Origin: Clostridium cavendishii DSM 21758
GTDB lineage: Bacteria; Bacillota; Clostridia; Clostridiales; Clostridiaceae
Direction of reading: 5' to 3'
NCBI RefSeq assembly: GCF_900141845.1
Contig: NZ_FQZB01000005.1
Span: 310,001-374,000, forward strand
Length of the DNA: 64,000 nt
A model generated the notes under the pieces. It had not been told where the DNA came from. It worked only from the letters and a program-made list of their open reading frames with translations, and made no database searches. Below, piece by piece: positions 1-8,325 of the stretch (position 1 is the stretch's first letter; every line of letters begins with the position of its first letter). Both the position numbers and the translations under genes were made by a program.

Positions 1-1
1 A

Positions 2-175
2 TGGAGACAATACATTAGTAAAAACTTTTATAATTGTACCATAGAAATCTTTAGAGGCTTAGGGCAGATGTATATTTATGATGAAAGATTTACAAAAAAT
101 ATAGATAAAACTAAAGATGGATTAGCAAAATTCTTAAGTAAAGCTATTGAAATATATTGTAATAATAACAAATAA
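2..175 (+). CDS. TipAS-domain protein, C-terminal end (partial)
   Basis: This is the last 57 codons of a gene that begins upstream of the window. The visible residues include 'RGLGQMYIYDERFTKNIDK' followed by 'GLAKFLSKAI', which match the end of the TipAS domain. TipAS is the C-terminal drug-binding domain of MerR-type regulators such as TipA, where it holds thiopeptides and activates multidrug resistance genes. The DNA-binding half is outside the window, so whether this is a full MerR-TipAS regulator or a free-standing TipAS protein cannot be told. A hairpin terminator follows. Confidence 0.7.
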   Translation, partial: WRQYISKNFYNCTIEIFRGLGQMYIYDERFTKNIDKTKDGLAKFLSKAIEIYCNNNK

Positions 176-212
176 GATAGCTTAAGGTTAGAAAAATTAG
201 AATATTAAATCT

Positions 213-255
213 AAAAGATGAGTAAAGGTAATAAATATACCTTAGCTCATCTTTT
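213..255 (+). terminator. Rho-independent terminator after the TipAS gene
   Basis: The arms AAAAGATGAG and CTCATCTTTT pair, with a further inner stem TAAAGGTA/TACCTTA, followed by a short T-run. It can also serve the convergent coat gene on the minus strand. Confidence 0.7.
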
Positions 256-309
256 AATTTATAGTAAGTTTAAATTTACTAAATTGAAATAAATTATTAT
301 AGAGTTAGG

Positions 310-780
310 CTATTGAACAGTATACATTCCATGGCTTTCCATGTATTTAAATATAGCTTCTCCATGTTTTTGTTCTTCTTTTTGTATGTGATTTAATACA
401 TCACGAGCGTTAGTGTCTCTAAATTCAAAGATTGTAGTATCATAAGTTCCAGAAACATATTTTTCTGTCATTAATAAATCTGTGCACATATCAGCATCAG
501 ATAAACCAGTTCCAGTTGATTGAGTTGTAGAGTTATTTATAGAGGCTTGAGATGAACCTTGATTTTGTTTTTGGTTCATATCAGGAATTGTACCATTTAA
601 TAATTGATTAATACTATTAAGATGGTTTTTTTCTACCTCAGCATTAGCATCAAATAATTGTTTTAATTGAGTATCTTTAGTCTGGCTTGAGTATTGTGTA
701 TATTTTTCTATACAAAGTTGTTCATGTTTCTTTTGATCTTCTAGTAATGATTTTTCTTTTTGTGATAATGTTATATTCAT
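310..780 (-). CDS. Spore coat protein, CotF family
   Basis: The 156-residue product is a helical coat F domain protein (CotF/ferritin-like fold). The N-terminal part (about residues 1-60) and the C-terminal part (about 95-150) hold the helices, with a low-complexity Q/S/N/T linker between them (about 68-92). The C-terminal half, with 'DLLMTEKYVSGTYDTTIFEF', is typical of clostridial coat F proteins. A GGAGG site lies ten bases before the ATG. Such proteins are made in the mother cell and laid down in the spore coat. No sporulation promoter was proved by eye. It stands alone, convergent with the TipAS gene. Confidence 0.8.
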   Translation of the reverse strand: MNITLSQKEKSLLEDQKKHEQLCIEKYTQYSSQTKDTQLKQLFDANAEVEKNHLNSINQLLNGTIPDMNQKQNQGSSQASINNSTTQSTGTGLSDADMCTDLLMTEKYVSGTYDTTIFEFRDTNARDVLNHIQKEEQKHGEAIFKYMESHGMYTVQ

Positions 781-858
781 AAATAATTACCTCCAATTTT
801 AATTTACATAAATAGTATTAGTTTATATTACAGTGGATATACATATTAATTTTTAGAA

Positions 859-930
859 CTAAGTGAGAATCTAAATTTTTAATTTAGTTATTCGAACTTA
901 CTCATTCGAATGAAATGAGAAGGAGTTTCC
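859..930. repeat. Dispersed 40-bp repeat element, copy 1, with adjoining stem-loop
   Basis: Positions 891-930 carry the element, beginning TTCGAACTTACTCATTCGAA and ending GAGAAGGAGTTTCC. It is almost identical to 24092-24131. It contains the palindrome CATTCGAATG and the small hairpin CTCATT/AATGAG. The sequence just before it (859-880) can pair imperfectly with 884-905, giving a long stem. It lies in the otherwise empty 516-base gap between the coat gene and the VOC gene. Confidence 0.75.
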
Positions 931-1296
931 TTTAATAATCCTTTATAATATATTAATGTTATAAACGAATAACTTAAGTAACATTTATAGTGATAAATCT
1001 CATAATTTTAAGGTTATTATATGAAAACTGGTTAATTCATGAGAAATGTTAGTTTAGAGAAGATTTACAAAAGTTAAAGAGAAAGAAATTTATTGACTTA
1101 TAATGAAGAAGAATGATGCTAATATTATTTTTAAAATAAATATATTGAAAAATAATCCAGATAAGATACAATTGATATATAAGTAATTTTATAAAGTAAA
1201 AACTAACTAAGGAATAATTAGCAAAAGAAGAATTATGATTCTAATAATTATAATTTTTTGAAAATATAATAAGGAACTAAAAAGGGGGAAAACAAT

Positions 1297-1659
1297 ATGT
1301 ATAGTGTAGATCATGTGAGCATAGTAACGAACAATTTAGAGGAAAGTATAAAATTTTATAATGAAGTATTGGGGTTTGAAGTAGTGGGGACAGAAGAAAC
1401 AGAAGATTTAATAGCTTGCTATTTGAAGGTAGAGCATTTAATAATAGAATTAATGCAAGGTAAAAATAAGGTTGTTGATAGACCTAATGCAGGTGTCATT
1501 GATCATTTAGCTTTTCGTATAGATAATTTTGATGAAGAATATGAAAGATTAACTTCATTAGGAGTTAAAATGCTTTATGATATTATGTTATATGATGATA
1601 AAAAGTTTACCTTCTTTAGTGGGCCAAGCGGAGAGAGAATAGAAATATCAGAAAAGTAA
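1297..1659 (+). CDS. VOC (glyoxalase/bleomycin resistance) family protein
   Basis: The 120-residue protein is one full VOC module made of two beta-alpha-beta-beta-beta units. Motifs include 'DHVSIVTNNLEESIKFYNEV' near the start, an acidic ligand in 'LIIELMQ', a second histidine in 'IDHLAFRIDNF', and the final 'GPSGERIEI'. His, Glu, His and Glu at these places are the usual metal ligands of glyoxalase I-type enzymes, so the metal site looks intact. Length is normal for a homodimeric member. The substrate cannot be read from the sequence; lactoylglutathione lyase is possible but unproven. A purine-rich AAAAAGGGGG site precedes the ATG. Confidence 0.8.
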   Translation: MYSVDHVSIVTNNLEESIKFYNEVLGFEVVGTEETEDLIACYLKVEHLIIELMQGKNKVVDRPNAGVIDHLAFRIDNFDEEYERLTSLGVKMLYDIMLYDDKKFTFFSGPSGERIEISEK

Positions 1660-1757
1660 TAGAGTATTTATTGAGTTTAAAAGTAGTAATGGTTTATTAT
1701 AAAATTACAAAAGTGTTGTAGATAAATTTATAATAAAGTAGCCCTAATAGTTAGGAG

Positions 1758-2294
1758 ATGATTTCTGTAGAAACACCAATATTAGAAACAGGTAGATTAA
1801 TTTTGAGACCATTTTGTATTGAAGATGCACAGGAAGTATTTGAGTGCTGGGAAAGTGATTCTGATGTAGCAAAGTATATGTTTTGGATAAGTCATAATGA
1901 TATAAATAAAACTATTGGATGGATAGAAGAAGAAATAAGAAAAATAAATTCGGATGATTGGTACAGATGGGCTATTTTACTGAAAGAAACAGATGAGTTA
2001 ATAGGAACGGGATTAATTTATTTTGAAGAAGAGTATGGAAAATTTGAAATAGCATATAATTTGGGTAAAAAAGCTTGGGGGGTTGGATATACAACAGAGG
2101 CTATGCAAGTAGTTATAAAATTTGTTAAAGAAAAACTAGGAATAAGAGAAATAGTTGGAAGACATGCAAAAGAAAATCAAGCGTCTAGTAGAGTGATGGA
2201 CAAACTTGGATTTATATATGTTAAAGATATACCATATGAATGTAATATGGGCAAAAACTTATATGAAGGTAAAGAGTACATTCTAAAATTATAA
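1758..2294 (+). CDS. GNAT family N-acetyltransferase (RimJ/RimL-like)
   Basis: The 178-residue protein begins 'ETPILETGRLILRPF', the usual opening of RimJ/RimL-type acetyltransferases, and carries the acetyl-CoA-binding region around residues 90-140 ('YNLGKKAWGVGYTTEAM', then 'GRHAKENQASSRVMDKLGF'). These enzymes move an acetyl group from acetyl-CoA to an amine on a protein N-terminus, metabolite or drug. The acceptor is unknown. The start is odd: the Shine-Dalgarno TTAGGAG directly touches the ATG and there is no good in-frame start a few codons further on. It is convergent with the phosphatase gene. Confidence 0.8.
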   Translation: MISVETPILETGRLILRPFCIEDAQEVFECWESDSDVAKYMFWISHNDINKTIGWIEEEIRKINSDDWYRWAILLKETDELIGTGLIYFEEEYGKFEIAYNLGKKAWGVGYTTEAMQVVIKFVKEKLGIREIVGRHAKENQASSRVMDKLGFIYVKDIPYECNMGKNLYEGKEYILKL

Positions 2295-2394
2295 ATAGTA
2301 AAATTTGTAGAGTTGTGGTGTGAGAAATATTAAGAGTAATAAAAATTTCAAGTGATAGCGCATAGATTGTTCATAATATTAAAAAAGTAATTAT

Positions 2395-2443
2395 AAATAC
2401 AAAGAAGTATGCTAACACACATTTAGCATACTTCTTTGTATTT
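2395..2443. terminator. Bidirectional terminator between the GNAT and phosphatase genes
   Basis: A perfect 21-base-pair inverted repeat (arms begin AAATACAAAGAAGTATG) with a seven-base loop, and A/T runs on both flanks, sits between two convergent genes. Confidence 0.85.
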
Positions 2444-2495
2444 CATTAATGTATATTCTAACTTATATATATCTTCTTTTATAGGATTAGTAATA

Positions 2496-4967
2496 TTAAT
2501 GTTTGACATTATTCTTTATTAATTTCATAAATACTTCAGGTGTAACTATTTCTACTTTAGGATTTTGTTTTAATTTATTAATAGCATTTTGAACATTATT
2601 TAAATCTTTACTCCAAGCATGAACATAAACAAAGGTATAGCTACTTGGATTGTTTATATTTACTTGGTTATAATTAATTCTATCGTTAATATTTTTTGCG
2701 AGCTCATCCTCACTTTCTATATTTTTCCAAAGCAAATCTCTACAGGACACTATGGGTTTATTATTTGACCAAGTGATTTCACCATGAAAGTTATTATGTT
2801 TATGATAATCAAGATAAAATAAACCTTCTATATTAGATTTGGCTGTGAATTTATCCCAAAGCTTAGTGTTATAAAAAGAATTATCATCTATAATAGCTAC
2901 ATATTTTTGATCTACTTTTTTCATATAATTATTTAAAGTATTAACATATGTATTCAAAGAGTTTTTATCAAATCTACTAGGGTATATGTAGCCATTTCCT
3001 GATGGCGATACTATAAAATAATCATTATTAAGCCCAGTAGAAGCACTTTTATAATATAAGTTAAAGACAGTAGGTGCTAAGTAGTATAAAGAAGGACTTA
3101 ATGACCAGCCTAAATTGAAATTACCCCTATCAGGTGAACCATACCATTTAGGAGAAGTATAATTACTTCCAAGTAACCATTGTTGATTATCTCCATCTGA
3201 TATAATGAAGGTTATATAATGAACATTTTCTTTGGTAGGAATATTTAGCTTTGACTTTTGGTGCATTAGTGATAATGGAAAAGCACTTAATATAGTCAAA
3301 TTATAAGACCAATCAGCAGCAACCATGCTTACGCCATATTTAGAGGTAGTACTTACATTAGTAAATTCATCTGGGCCCCAACCTAAACAAGTAGAGTCTT
3401 TTTCCATAGAGGAAAATATTTTATCTCTAAGACTTATATCATTTATATCATCTTCATAAAATATCAAAGCTTTACTAAGTATTGAATAATCTCTTAGTGA
3501 GGTATCTTTATTAGGAGATAATTGTATTACTAATGAATGGTTTAAACCGGCGTTCCATAAATTATTATAAGCCCAAGCTTTATCTGTATTTCTACAATCT
3601 GCATTAATAGTTGTTATGCCATGAGCTCTTACCTTATTTTCTATAGATTCATCAATTGCTATGCTATTTTTTAAAGAAGCAAATGAACAAGCATTATTTA
3701 TAGATGGATCTTTTGAAGTTTTATTACTATAAAGTATATATCCAGCTATTTTATCTTTGAATATATCTAATAAGTCCCAGGGGTTTGAAACATTTTTATA
3801 TTGGATTTTATAATTAGTGCTTAAATCATCTAACCAAATTTTATAGTCTGGTTGTGAAGAATTGAGTGTATATATTTGAGAAGAAGATTTGCTATTAACT
3901 TGTCCTTGAAGAGTAGCAATCATGGTTCTTTCACTTGGAGACATTGTATCTTGTGAAATAACATATAAATAAGTTGCCTTTTTAGCATTTTTTATATAAT
4001 TAGAATTAGTTTTATTTTTGAAGATAGAAGAAAAACTACTACTTATAGTAGTAGCAGTAGTTTTTTTCCAATCACTCCATTTAACATTGAGATTATCGCC
4101 ATTTTCTTTGCAATATTTATAGAAATTTTGTAAAAAAGTTAAAGCATCTTTATCATAAAAAGGTTTGATATCAGAATCTTTTAAATTTGCTAAAAATAGT
4201 TGTCTTTTAATAATATCATCAGCTGAAACAGTTTTGTAATTTTTCATCATGTCATACATAATCATAAAGGTAGTGGTTCTTCCCACACCATGTTTACAAT
4301 GAAAATGAAGCCAATTATCTTTAGGTTCATTTTTTATTAACTGAATAAAATAATCGACCATATCATCTGTAGGCATTTTATCATCAGTAACAGGTATTCT
4401 GATATAAGCTAATGATTTAGACTTGGTAAGAGTTTCTTCATTTTCAACTTTAGTAGGAGTTATGGTAATGTTAGGGTAGTTGAAAAATGTAAGAGGCTCG
4501 TTTAATTTTATGCTAGCTAAGTCAATATTTTCCTTAGCTATTACTTGGCCTCTTGTAAGGTTTATGTTAGCATCATTTTTTTCATTAGCAAAACTAAGAG
4601 GAAGACCATTTGCAAAGCCATGTGATTCTTGTCTTAAGTCTACAACTGTTATAGGTAGTTTAGTACCTATTTTCTCTACAAGAAGAGGTAGATTATTTTC
4701 TGAAAACTGATGGCTACCAGAAATATTTAGTTTATCTAAGCCATTAAGATTAAGAGTTTTGTTATCTTGAATAATGCTTAAATCTGAAGTTTTACGAAAA
4801 CTTCTTGGCATTTCAGTATAATGTTCTTCATCTAATATTATATGTACAGCATTAAAATCTGTAGGTAAAGGATTAGCATTTACTATTTTACTATCTACCA
4901 ATAAAGGGCATAAAATATTTATTAATACTAATAAAAGAGATATAAGATTTTTAAATTTCTTATTCAA
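2496..4967 (-). CDS. Secreted PTP-like phytase domain fused to a GxGYxYP domain
   Basis: The 823-residue protein has a signal peptide (residues 1-31). Residues about 40-290 form a cysteine-phosphatase domain of the PTP-like phytase (myo-inositol hexakisphosphate phosphohydrolase) family. The active-site loop 'HCKHGVGRT' puts the nucleophile at Cys224 and the phosphate-binding Arg at 230. Asp195, in 'VTDDKMPT', sits 29 residues before the cysteine, where the family's general acid lies. After a linker, residues about 330-820 form a second domain with the signature GNGYIYP at 657-663, matching the GxGYxYP family of putative carbohydrate-active proteins, whose activity is not established. I infer an extracellular enzyme for phosphorylated inositol or a related ester linked to glycan. 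It is monocistronic, with a partial repeat element in its upstream region. Confidence 0.8.
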   Translation of the reverse strand: MNKKFKNLISLLLVLINILCPLLVDSKIVNANPLPTDFNAVHIILDEEHYTEMPRSFRKTSDLSIIQDNKTLNLNGLDKLNISGSHQFSENNLPLLVEKIGTKLPITVVDLRQESHGFANGLPLSFANEKNDANINLTRGQVIAKENIDLASIKLNEPLTFFNYPNITITPTKVENEETLTKSKSLAYIRIPVTDDKMPTDDMVDYFIQLIKNEPKDNWLHFHCKHGVGRTTTFMIMYDMMKNYKTVSADDIIKRQLFLANLKDSDIKPFYDKDALTFLQNFYKYCKENGDNLNVKWSDWKKTTATTISSSFSSIFKNKTNSNYIKNAKKATYLYVISQDTMSPSERTMIATLQGQVNSKSSSQIYTLNSSQPDYKIWLDDLSTNYKIQYKNVSNPWDLLDIFKDKIAGYILYSNKTSKDPSINNACSFASLKNSIAIDESIENKVRAHGITTINADCRNTDKAWAYNNLWNAGLNHSLVIQLSPNKDTSLRDYSILSKALIFYEDDINDISLRDKIFSSMEKDSTCLGWGPDEFTNVSTTSKYGVSMVAADWSYNLTILSAFPLSLMHQKSKLNIPTKENVHYITFIISDGDNQQWLLGSNYTSPKWYGSPDRGNFNLGWSLSPSLYYLAPTVFNLYYKSASTGLNNDYFIVSPSGNGYIYPSRFDKNSLNTYVNTLNNYMKKVDQKYVAIIDDNSFYNTKLWDKFTAKSNIEGLFYLDYHKHNNFHGEITWSNNKPIVSCRDLLWKNIESEDELAKNINDRINYNQVNINNPSSYTFVYVHAWSKDLNNVQNAINKLKQNPKVEIVTPEVFMKLIKNNVKH

Positions 4968-5017
4968 ATAGTATCACCTCACTTAAGTAAATATCCAAAT
5001 CTTAAATAAGCATCGAA

Positions 5018-5060
5018 ACTCTCATTTTGCATTTCGAACTTACGTATGTATTTGATTTGG
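5018..5060. repeat. Degenerate copy of the dispersed repeat, upstream of the phosphatase gene
   Basis: The block holds TTCGAACTTAC, identical to the start of the 40-bp element at 891. Just before it is GAAACTCTCATTTT, which on the other strand resembles the element's end (AAATGAG..AGTTTC). The two halves are thus rearranged around a TTCGAA core. It lies 50-90 bases upstream of the phosphatase start, where a promoter or leader would be. Confidence 0.4.
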
Positions 5061-5217
5061 TGATTTAAGAAACTATAGTTATATATTACGTTACTAGAAT
5101 AAATTCTATACAAGTAAATTTATATTTCTTTTATAAAAAAACTGCATAAGTTTATAAAAGAATAGTATATTATTGAAGAGAAGTTTTAGGAAGGAATTAG
5201 ATGATGTAGATAGAAAT

Positions 5218-5253
5218 AGTGGTAATCTAAAGAGATATTTTTAGATTACCACT
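5218..5253 (-). terminator. Terminator after the short-chain dehydrogenase gene
   Basis: Arms AGTGGTAATCTAAA and TTTAGATTACCACT form a near-perfect stem with an eight-base loop just downstream of the minus-strand dehydrogenase gene. Confidence 0.8.
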
Positions 5254-5275
5254 ATTAATATATTAAATAAATTTA

Positions 5276-6055
5276 TTATTTAAACATTTTATATACGAAA
5301 TTATAATAAGTTTTTTGTGGTAATATATGTTCAAGTTCTATTAATAATTTTGATATTATACCACCGCATAAGCATACAGTTCTATTTTTATCTAAGTATT
5401 TCATTGACTTTTCAACTACAGCTTCAGGTTCTTCCCATCTAATAAGTCCTTTATTTATTTGCTCACTTTTGGAAATACCTAATTTCTCATGAAAATCAGT
5501 TTTTGTGAAAGAAGGACATAAAGTTTGAACTTTAATGTTATAATTTTTAAGATCAAGAGATAAGCTTTCGGTAAAGAGTTTAACAAAGGCTTTTGTTCCA
5601 GAGTAAACTGAAGACTTAGGAGATATAAGATAAGCACTTTCTGAAGAAACATTAATTATAATGCCTTCATTTCTTTCTAGCATACCTGGTAATATTGCAT
5701 ATGTTAATTTTGTTGTACAAACAACATGTAAGTTTATCATATTTAAAAGCTTTTCTAAGGATTCATTATAAAAAAAATCATATGTTCCAAAGCCTGCATT
5801 GTTTATTAGAACATCTATATTATTATGTTTAATTTTTTCTACTAAAGCATCAATTTCGTTAGTATTTGATAAATTAGATATTATAGTACATACTTTAACG
5901 CTATAAGTATATTCAAGTTCTTTAGCTACTTTTTTTATTAACGGTTCGCGTCTACCTATAATGATCAAGTTATAGCCTAATGAAGCAAATTTTTTAGCAA
6001 AGGATTTTCCTATTCCACTTGTAGCTCCAGTTATAAGTGCTAATTTTTCTTTCAT
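5276..6055 (-). CDS. Short-chain dehydrogenase/reductase (SDR)
   Basis: The 259-residue protein is a classical SDR. It has the cofactor loop TGATSGIG at residues 9-16, NNAG at 85-88, and the catalytic set Ser138, Tyr151 and Lys155 ('YSGTK'). An arginine pair right after the second strand ('IIGRR') favours NADP(H). The C-terminal hydrophobic stretch and overall pattern resemble the DltE/YqjQ-like group of bacterial SDRs with unknown substrates. It would reduce or oxidise a carbonyl or alcohol in the cytoplasm. It stands alone between the phosphatase gene and a divergent small gene. Confidence 0.85.
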   Translation of the reverse strand: MKEKLALITGATSGIGKSFAKKFASLGYNLIIIGRREPLIKKVAKELEYTYSVKVCTIISNLSNTNEIDALVEKIKHNNIDVLINNAGFGTYDFFYNESLEKLLNMINLHVVCTTKLTYAILPGMLERNEGIIINVSSESAYLISPKSSVYSGTKAFVKLFTESLSLDLKNYNIKVQTLCPSFTKTDFHEKLGISKSEQINKGLIRWEEPEAVVEKSMKYLDKNRTVCLCGGIISKLLIELEHILPQKTYYNFVYKMFK

Positions 6056-6285
6056 AATATATTCTCCATTTTATAATACTTAACAATTCAATATATGAAT
6101 TATATTTAATGTGTGTTATAAAATAATTTTTTATTTGAAATACTAATATTTGTATAAAAAAGTTAATTGTAATAAAAGTAGTTCTATCATAATAAATATT
6201 TATACAGACATTAATTAAATCTTTACATATAAGAATTTAATTAGAACATATATATTAAAAATTTTAGATTAAGGAGATTTGGATT

Positions 6286-6453
6286 ATGAATAGAAAAAAT
6301 GATGAACAAAAGTTTACTAACATGAAGGGCGTAGGGAATTTTACTAGAAATGCTATAGAGAATTTTGAAGAAAACATAGTAGAACAAAAGGATTACTTAG
6401 AAAAAGTTAAAATTCATGAAGAAATGAATAATGATAATAAAAGTAAAAAATGA
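6286..6453 (+). CDS. Small hypothetical protein, 55 aa
   Basis: ATG at 6286 follows a good AAGGAG site (6271-6276), and a strong hairpin follows the stop, which supports a real gene. The product is charged and mostly helical, with 'AIENFEENIVEQKDYLEKV' in the middle and a lysine-rich tail. I do not recognise the family. The size, charge and amphipathic helix recall small spore proteins, but no signature of a known SASP class is present. Confidence 0.55.
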   Translation: MNRKNDEQKFTNMKGVGNFTRNAIENFEENIVEQKDYLEKVKIHEEMNNDNKSKK

Positions 6454-6552
6454 AAGATAAAATTTTTTTATAATTAATAAAATTTTAGGATTTAAGCAAT
6501 AAAATAATTAGCACATTTTGGAACTATATAGTATAATAAGAGATATATTATT

Positions 6553-6587
6553 AAATACGCATATTAAAATTTTTAATATGCGTATTT
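6553..6587 (+). terminator. Terminator (near-perfect palindrome)
   Basis: AAATACGCATATTAAAA pairs with TTTTAATATGCGTATTT with almost no loop, about 100 bases after the 55-residue gene. Confidence 0.7.
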
Positions 6588-6727
6588 ATTTAATTCTAAT
6601 TATATAAATTCAAATTAATTTTTTACATTTCAATTATTTAAAACTATAGACTGCTCTAAAAGTTATAAATGTAGATTATTTATTAGAATCTAATATTTAA
6701 ATTAATTATTGATAAGGAGATTAATAT

Positions 6728-7171
6728 ATGGAAACTATAAGAAATATTTTAATTAAAAGTGGATATTTATTTGAATTTATTTATAATGAAAAACCTATTT
6801 ATATAGCACAAGATGGTGTTGATTATTTCAAAATTGATATTAATCAAACAGCTGCGACACTAATCTTATATACTGAAAAAGGTTTTTATGCATTAGTAAC
6901 ATCAGGTGGAGGTTCTCGTGTAGATTTTAGAGTTATAAAAAAAGAATTAAATTGTAAAAATATTAGGCTTGCAACTAAAGAAGAAGTTAAGGAAGTAACA
7001 AATTTTTCTGTTGGGACAGTTCCTCTATTTAATCTATCATTACCATACATAGTAGATAAAAGACTTATAGAATTTCCTTTTATTTATGGGGGTTCTGGTG
7101 ATTTAGATTTTACTTTAAAAGTTGACCCACAAGCTCTTTTAAGTCTAAATGATGTAGTTATGCTATTATAA
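6728..7171 (+). CDS. YbaK/ProX-type aminoacyl-tRNA deacylase domain protein
   Basis: The 147-residue protein fits the YbaK/prolyl-tRNA-editing fold. The second half has the usual order: 'RLATKEEVKEVTNFSVGTVP', then 'PYIVDKRLIEFPFIYGGSGD', then 'FTLKVDPQALLSLN'. In this family a conserved lysine after the second strand and a Gly-rich 'GGSGD' loop line the pocket that hydrolyses mischarged tRNAs. Here the region 'VTSGGGSRVDFRVIKKEL' holds the candidate lysines. The substrate is not identifiable. A GGAG site precedes the ATG. It is a single gene. Confidence 0.65.
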   Translation: METIRNILIKSGYLFEFIYNEKPIYIAQDGVDYFKIDINQTAATLILYTEKGFYALVTSGGGSRVDFRVIKKELNCKNIRLATKEEVKEVTNFSVGTVPLFNLSLPYIVDKRLIEFPFIYGGSGDLDFTLKVDPQALLSLNDVVMLL

Positions 7172-7286
7172 TAATTTAAATTTTAACTAAATTAATAACC
7201 CTTCATACTATGTATTTTATTAATTAAATTTATTAGAAAATACGTTTATGTAGAAAGGTTAGTTTTATGTTAATATACTATAAATT

Positions 7287-7331
7287 AAAAAAAGATTAAA
7301 CTTATTAAAATTTGATAAGTTTAATCTTTTT
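7287..7331 (+). terminator. Terminator
   Basis: AAAAGATTAAACTTAT pairs with ATAAGTTTAATCTTTT and is followed by TTTTTATATTT. It separates the YbaK gene from the transporter operon. Confidence 0.8.
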
Positions 7332-7438
7332 ATATTTATATAGAAAATAATCTTTAGCTTTAAAATTAATATAAATAAAATAACAAAGTTTACCAAAAGA
7401 ATATATTTACTAATATTCATTACAAAATATTTCTTACT

Positions 7439-7474
7439 ATTCCTATTGACTTAGTAGGATATATTTTGTATTAT
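7439..7474 (+). promoter_or_regulatory. Promoter and CymR-like operator of the amino-acid transporter operon
   Basis: A -35 box TTGACT (7446-7451) and -10 box TATTAT (7469-7474) are 17 bases apart. A palindrome at 7439-7462, with half-sites ATTCCTA and TAGGATAT, covers the -35 box. The same palindrome occurs in front of the Rrf2 regulator gene (10456-10479), matching at about 19 of 24 positions. Its CCTA..TAGG form agrees with known CymR-type operators, so repression by the adjacent regulator is likely. Confidence 0.7.
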
Positions 7475-7515
7475 AATATTAAATTAAATAAAAGTAGATT
7501 AAAGAGGTGTAAATT

Positions 7516-8316
7516 ATGAAATTAAAAGTTTTATTAGCGAGTATATTAACTATGGCAGTATTACTAGGTGGTTGTGCAAGCAATTCTAATAGCAGCGCCA
7601 AGAGCAGTGATAAAAAAGATGTTGTAAAAGTAGGGACAGAAGGAGCCTATGCACCCTTTACATTCAAGAATTCAAAAGGTGAACTTGACGGTTATGATGT
7701 TGAAGCAGTTAGGGAAATAGCAAAAAGAGCTAAGATAGATGTGGAATTTGTTACAGCACCTTGGGATAGTATGTTCCTTGGATTAGAATCAAAAAAATTT
7801 GATATGGTTGCCAATCAAATAGCAAAAAATAAAGAAAGAGAAGAAAAATATATCTTTTCAGATTATTATTTAGTATCAGCAGCTCAAGTTATAGTGGTTG
7901 AAGATAGAAATGATATAAATAGTATTGAAGATCTAAAAGGTAAAAAAGTTGGAAGTGGTACAGGCAGTAATTATACTAAAAAGTTAATAGATTTTAATAA
8001 CCAAAATAAAGATAAGAAGATAGATATAAAATACTATGAAGGTAACTTTGGAATAATCTTAGATGATGTAGTATCGAAGCGTATAGACGCAACTTTTAAT
8101 GATAGACTATCAGTAGCTTATAATGTTAAACAAAATGGAGTAAAGGTTAAACTTGTAGGAGAGCCTATAGATATAGAGCCAAGTTATTTTGTATTTAGAC
8201 CAGAAAGCAAGGAACTTCAAAAGAAAGTTGATGAAGCTTTAAAATCAATGAAAGCAGATGGTACTTTAGCCGAATTATCTAAAAAATGGTTTGACGCTGA
8301 TTATACTAAAAAGTAG
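7516..8316 (+). CDS. Amino-acid (probably cystine) ABC transporter, solute-binding lipoprotein
   Basis: The 266-residue protein has a lipoprotein signal ending LLGGC with the lipidated Cys at residue 20. A family 3 solute-binding domain follows, recognisable from 'VGTEGAYAPFTFKNSKGEL' and 'GYDVEAVREIAKRA', with the ligand aspartate late in the protein ('DATFNDRLSVAYN'). It would sit on the outer face of the membrane and deliver a polar amino acid to the permease. The link to cystine rests on the CymR-like operator in its promoter and the nearby CymR-like gene, not on the protein sequence. First gene of a three-gene operon. Confidence 0.85.
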   Translation: MKLKVLLASILTMAVLLGGCASNSNSSAKSSDKKDVVKVGTEGAYAPFTFKNSKGELDGYDVEAVREIAKRAKIDVEFVTAPWDSMFLGLESKKFDMVANQIAKNKEREEKYIFSDYYLVSAAQVIVVEDRNDINSIEDLKGKKVGSGTGSNYTKKLIDFNNQNKDKKIDIKYYEGNFGIILDDVVSKRIDATFNDRLSVAYNVKQNGVKVKLVGEPIDIEPSYFVFRPESKELQKKVDEALKSMKADGTLAELSKKWFDADYTKK

Positions 8317-8325
8317 GGTGAAACT

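Noticed and set aside
4480..4710. Plus-strand open frame of 76 codons
   Set aside because: It lies wholly inside the phosphatase gene on the other strand, has no ribosome site and no recognisable motif.
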